A stretch of 64,000 nt of DNA, taken from NCBI GenBank assembly GCA_949318235.1, contig OX439127.1:16383605-16447604 (forward strand), in the 5' to 3' direction. Made by a program: the position numbers and the translations under genes. This DNA is from Ecdyonurus torrentis. Lineage: Eukaryota; Arthropoda; Insecta; Ephemeroptera; Heptageniidae. The notes beneath the pieces are model-generated. The model worked only from the letters and a program-made list of their open reading frames with translations. It was not told the origin of the DNA and did not search any database. Positions within the stretch are counted from its first letter, which is position 1. Each line of letters starts with the position of its first letter. Shown here in pieces: positions 59,386 to 64,000 of the stretch.

Positions 59386-61990
59386 TCTTCCTCATTGTGT
59401 GTAATATATTTGCAAGGACCATAAATATACAATACGCTTGAATTATTCCTCACTTCTGATTAAGTAAATAATAAATGAATTAAAATTAATTCTGAAATTA
59501 TTCTGAAATAATGAAATTATAATTTTAATGTTAAAATAATAATCTACCAATTAAAAAAAAATACCCCTGTCCATTTATAATTAAAAATAATAATAATCAG
59601 AAAAAAAGCTTTGTACAAATATATAGATAGGTATATTTGTCATTAATAATTAGCCTTGTTGAAGGATTTGTAATCAGCAATGTGGAAACATAATTGTTAT
59701 AAATGTGGAGCTGTAATTTGATGAGTGGTCCACAATTTAAATGGAACAACAATGACATCAAATGATTTAAAATCGATTACTGTAAAGTTATAAATCACAT
59801 TAAAACAAAAGCGAAAATAAGATTTATTTCCAAATTACTTCTCACAAAATTTATAATAATAAACAAAGCTTTATCTCTTCCACTCTCTTAATTCACAATG
59901 TATTTAATTTATCCTTTATTTTGAATAAAAAACTAATAATGTGTATGCCACACGAATAAATTGTAATTTTACAAAATTTATAACATTATTGTGAAAAGTA
60001 TAACATTTACGTCATTCGAAAATTGAAAAGAGTTATAAATTTTTGCAAAAATTTCTTTATTTTCAAACAAAAACTACAGTAAGTAAAAAAAAAAAAAAAA
60101 TAGAAGAAAAAAGTTCACCTTCTTTTACAATGTATAGAATTATGTATAAAGTAGAAAAGTGGCCATGAGAATAACTTAATAAGTAAATAAAAGAACTTTT
60201 TTTTTCAAATTCAATTAAAAGAAAAAAAAATTCTATAAAGTTTTTATTTGCACTAACACCTTAAGGTTTTAAAAAGTTATATTATTAAAAAGAAAATACA
60301 TAAAAGTGAAAAGTGAGAGAAGTTGAATGTTTTACTTTTCATTATTTAAATTTTCATTTATACTTTTCTTTTCAGTTATAAATTTTTGATCGTGATAATT
60401 TTAATTATTAATTTATAAAATTTTCTTGTATTTAATATTCTGTATTTTATGTATAAAAAAATATATTTGTCAAATTAAAAGAAAGGATTATGTGTAAAGG
60501 GGGTATAATTCATAACCTGAAATTGAGCAATTAAAATATTTTTTTTTTAAATATAACTTTATTTTATATAATTTACTTTATATTATATAAATTTTTGTAT
60601 ATATACAGTAATTTTATTATTCCATTTACTTTTTTTTTTAACATTTTATACTGTATTATATTGTATTTCTCATTAAATTGACATTAAGTTAAAAGATATA
60701 TATTTTAATTTTATTAGCAACATTAAAAAAGTTGTTACATTGAAAATGGCGTATAATATATAATTTAATGTGTGTACTTTAAGTATATTATGTGGCTTTA
60801 GTTATACGTGTTGTACAGTAGTTGATATTGGTTTAATTTACAGTCTAAAGAGACGATCATTAAAATGACATCTTGTGTATGTGTTTCAATATTATTACAA
60901 TATTTTAATATGCATTTGTGCAACCTAAGTTGTTTTATCTATGTGAAACTAAAATAATACATTAAAACTTGAATAATATAATGTGTCAATATATCAACGT
61001 ATAAACACTCTTTCTCTTGTACGAGTAGTAAAGCAAGCAAGAATATTTGTTTTTCATTATACACTTTCTAAAATGTTGATGTATATAATATAATACATAT
61101 TGTTGTTTTATAATAAAATTTATGGATATATATATTTAAATTACATATATATTTTTTTAAACATAATTAGTTGTTTTTATAAAATTTGCTTTAACTTTTC
61201 AATATTTTCTCACTCCTTTCGAATAAAAAGATTAGCTTGCAGTTATTGGCAATTCTATATATAAATCATGACTTTTACTATTTTGAAAGAAGCATAATAT
61301 AGTTTATTCTTTGCTAACTCCTATAACTTTTTTTTATGACATACAATATTATAAGCTTTCGGAGGGGACTTTTATTGCCACTCAAAAATTAATTTAAAGA
61401 TAAAATTTAAAACACCTTATAATGCTCAATAATAAAAAATAGAAATAAATAAATAAATGTAAAAAAATCAAACTCTTATTAATTAATATAATAAAACAAT
61501 ATGCTAGAGCATAATATAGCATAATCCATACTTGGATTAAAAAATAAAATACTTAAAAGATAATTTAAGACACAATTTAGTACATAAAGAACATTAAAAA
61601 TAAATTAAAGTTTATTTTATTATTTTATACAAAAAAAAAAAAAAAAAAATCTAAATAAAATAATAAAAAGCTTACGCCTAAAATTTTACTTCTAACGAAC
61701 GTTTTTATTAATTTCATAACTTTAAGCTAACAAAAATAAGCACGCAGGCTATATTTTTATATATTCATTAAAATATATATAACAGTAATTTTTTTTGTCG
61801 TTTCCATGAGATTGAATAATAAAAAGTTTCTATAATTCGTATAAAAAGAACAAAGCAATACAAAATACAAGGGAAAAAAATCAACTGAAAAAGGTTTGTT
61901 TTCTTTTTCACGAGTGCCCTCAAATTATATTTAATAGAGAATGTAGCTTGTGTTATTTAATTTATATATATATCTATATATATCCTTGAT
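58919..61990. other. AT-rich stretch with a TA array
   Basis: (TA)n lies at about 59332-59384. A mixed patch at 59125-59205 contains ATTACGTCACGGG and GATGCCTGAGGCGTC and might be another element remnant. No gene is supported. Confidence 0.55.
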
Positions 61991-62165
61991 TGAATGCTGT
62001 TGGCATTTACTTTTATGAATACAGACAACAATATTTTTGTATTTATCTACAAAATATTTAATATAACAAAAGTTAAGTCATTTTACATCAGTATCAAAGT
62101 TTTAAAAAAAATAAAGGAAATAAAAGAAAGAAGGTCTAGAGAACAAGAGATTTTGCATAATAGGC

Positions 62166-62166
<1 letters not shown>

Positions 62167-62204
<38 letters not shown>
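62167..62204. repeat. (GA)n microsatellite
   Basis: About 19 units, then GGGA repeats; a second GA run lies at about 62268-62289. Confidence 0.95.
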
Positions 62205-62210
<6 letters not shown>

Positions 62211-62289
62211 AGGGATGTGCTAACATTGAGCATAATATTTTAACACAAAGACAACGCAAAAGCAAAGAAGAGAGAGAGAGAGAGAGAGA

Positions 62290-62415
62290 ATGGCGCAGTC
62301 AATAATGTTGTTGTTCTCATGGGAAATAAGCCTACTTGGCATTCGTTACCATTGGCAACCAAAACTGTGTGGTATATGTACTTACGATATCATGCATACA
62401 CCAAAACCACTCTAA
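62290..62415 (+). CDS. Candidate 41-residue ORF directly after a GA run (unrecognised)
   Basis: ATG 62290 is in a strong context (GAGAGAATGG: A or G at -3, G at +4) and opens 41 codons to TAA 62413-62415. The start MAQSIMLLFSWEISLLGI is hydrophobic and signal- or membrane-like. A Trp/Cys-containing stretch (HWQPKLCGICTYD) and the end PKPL follow. It lies in a complex island (62280-62500). The plus frame at 62319-62501 (60 codons) overlaps. A microprotein is possible; noncoding regulatory DNA is the alternative. Confidence 0.2.
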   Translation: MAQSIMLLFSWEISLLGIRYHWQPKLCGICTYDIMHTPKPL

Positions 62416-62501
62416 CCAAAACAATAACGAGGATCACGATAAGGTTCCTGCGTACAATGAGATACAATAACAGAAAGAGAAATGGTCACAATCATCTTTA
62501 A

Positions 62502-64000
62502 CCTGTTTTGTTTTTTTCTCTATAGTAATTCAAAATTTCCAGTTACCACAGAAAAAAAAAATTCTCTGTGGCTTCATTAGCTTACACGTTTTTTTTTTTC
62601 AAACTGATGAAATATGAGAAACAAGCATAACAATCAAAGACTTGAAACTTCCCTTATTTTAACGTTATCTTGGTTGCAAAAGTTTGACAGAATCAATTTA
62701 TTCAATTTTTATTTGTTTATTTCATGTATTACGTAATTTTCATGACGAGTTACGTCTCATTTCATTAAATTATATACTGCAATATTATTATCGTTATGTT
62801 GCATATATATATAATTATAACTAATTATCGTATATCCTAATAAGTAGTATGGTATACCGTCATAATTATAGTATATGATAATTAATATCCCCAGGTAATT
62901 ATCCAATAAAAAGCTTTGGAATTTAATTATATACATTACCTGAAAGTGCAATGAATGTTGCGGAAATCTTTCAACTTTGTATTGCATTTTCAAGCATCCG
63001 CTCTAATTATTGTAACTTAACTAATATTGCATTCATAATGCATTGCATGCTAATTATTTTGTATATTATAAAATATTCTATGAAAAGTTGCTACATGTAA
63101 TAATTAATCTAAAATAACTTTACTGTATAATAAATAATTATATTATGTATATAATTTATACGAACCCTGGATGTTATGATGTTATTAATGATAATATTTC
63201 AGTGCATAATTCAATAAAATAAAAAGTATTTCCTGTATTCCACTATATGACAATTTACGAATCAAACAAATAAAAATAGAATGAATTGATTTTTTTTTTT
63301 TAACATGATTATTATTTCTTTACTTAATTTATTCATTTTTTTTTTTCGAGATCTAATTCTTTCCTATAATGATATTATATAGAATAGTTTAGTTTAAATG
63401 TTACAGTTTTTTTAATGCACTGTGAAATGCAAATAATAAACATTTTTGCTTCATAAAAAAAATAATAATGCAATATTAATTACACTGTCAAAAATCACAT
63501 CTTAAATTGTACATTTTTGTGTGTGAATGCTTTTGAAATTCTAATTTCTCCAAAATTTTAGCAATTACCTAATAATATTTGAAATATAAAATAACTCCAT
63601 ACTAAAAATAATACGTCTATTTCCATAATGAAAATAGCATTTCAAATAGAAACCACATGTATTTTCAGCTTACCCATTTGATGATATGCAAAATTGAAAT
63701 AATTGAAATAATTGAAAATTAATTATAAAATTATTATGAGAGTATCAAATCAAATATAATTTACTATTATGCTTGTAAAATTTTCCTGAATTAATAAATA
63801 TCGTAAAAAAAAAATTATTTTATTATTATTTTTAATTACAAGGAATTAAAATTTATAGGATAAAATTAAATTGTAAATAAAATGAATAATTCTTTTTTAT
63901 TAAAAGCTTTACATAAAACAATTTATAGCTAAAGGCATTTTCTCTTGTATATTAAATTATTTAAGGAAAGGTATATGAAATCAATGCTGTAGGTTAATAC
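62502..64000. other. AT-rich stretch, nothing recognised
   Basis: Mostly AT-rich with T runs near 62590 and 63291-63301. The minus-strand frame 62757-62993 is Y/I-rich with no family features. Confidence 0.6.

Noticed and set aside
62386..62460. Minus-strand exon with acceptor ...TGTACGCAG and donor GTAAGT
   Set aside because: Splice signals look good, but all three frames stop within the 63-bp interval, so it cannot be an internal coding exon.

Overview
The window is eukaryotic nuclear DNA, very A+T-rich (about three quarters or more by eye). It is packed with long, nearly perfect dinucleotide arrays of (TA)n and (GA)n/(CT)n, one very long (CA)n, and many A or T homopolymers. Base composition, array types, very short intron-like signals and small DNA-transposon remnants fit an animal genome, most likely an arthropod and plausibly an insect. 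The sequence alone does not let me name the species. Nothing looks bacterial, organellar or viral: no rRNA, no intact tRNA, no CRISPR, no operon.

No gene with a recognisable protein family is present. With this composition a stop codon is expected about every 10 to 11 codons, so chance open frames of 80 to 100 codons should occur a few times in 64 kb. I therefore treat all coding calls as candidates. The best is a possible two-exon gene at 4531-6025: an ATG exon ending at a consensus CAG|GTGAGT donor, joined in phase to an 85-codon exon that starts exactly behind a pyrimidine-rich TTTTAG acceptor. Weaker candidates are an in-phase pair of frames around a 72-bp intron-like segment (334-615), ATG-started short frames at 9023-9196, 20389-20541, 28280-28552, 50078-50320 and 62290-62415, a possible last exon at 53730-53828, and the most G+C-rich island at 57364-57637.

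The firmest findings are mobile-element remnants. (1) A 750-bp non-autonomous element at 33851-34600 sits inside a TA array; its inverted ends are built from tandem repeats of about 33 bp (foldback-like). (2) Two copies of a TTAA-bounded MITE of about 325 bp lie at 25017-25347 and 58581-58918. (3) Two copies of a second TTAA-bounded MITE family of about 300 to 340 bp lie at 44046-44349 and 55301-55643. (4) A near-perfect 319-bp palindrome at 23525-23843 shares its end motif and an internal core with family 3, so it looks like an inverted-duplication derivative of it.

Region by region: 1-4350 is AT-rich with one intron-like candidate. 4350-10005 is the densest part, alternating GA/CT arrays with more complex islands. 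10006-18440 is mostly AT-rich with arrays. 18440-20600 has two islands. 20600-27300 holds the palindrome and one MITE. 27300-33800 is arrays plus one 90-codon frame. 33850-34600 is the foldback-like element. 34600-44000 is AT-rich with arrays and a possible homeodomain-site cluster. 44046-55643 holds the family-3 MITE copies and several islands. 57360-57930 joins the G+C-rich island to the (CA)101 array. 58581-64000 has a MITE and one short frame. The repeated side-by-side placement of GA/CT arrays and complex islands suggests a noncoding regulatory landscape or large introns, but that is inference.
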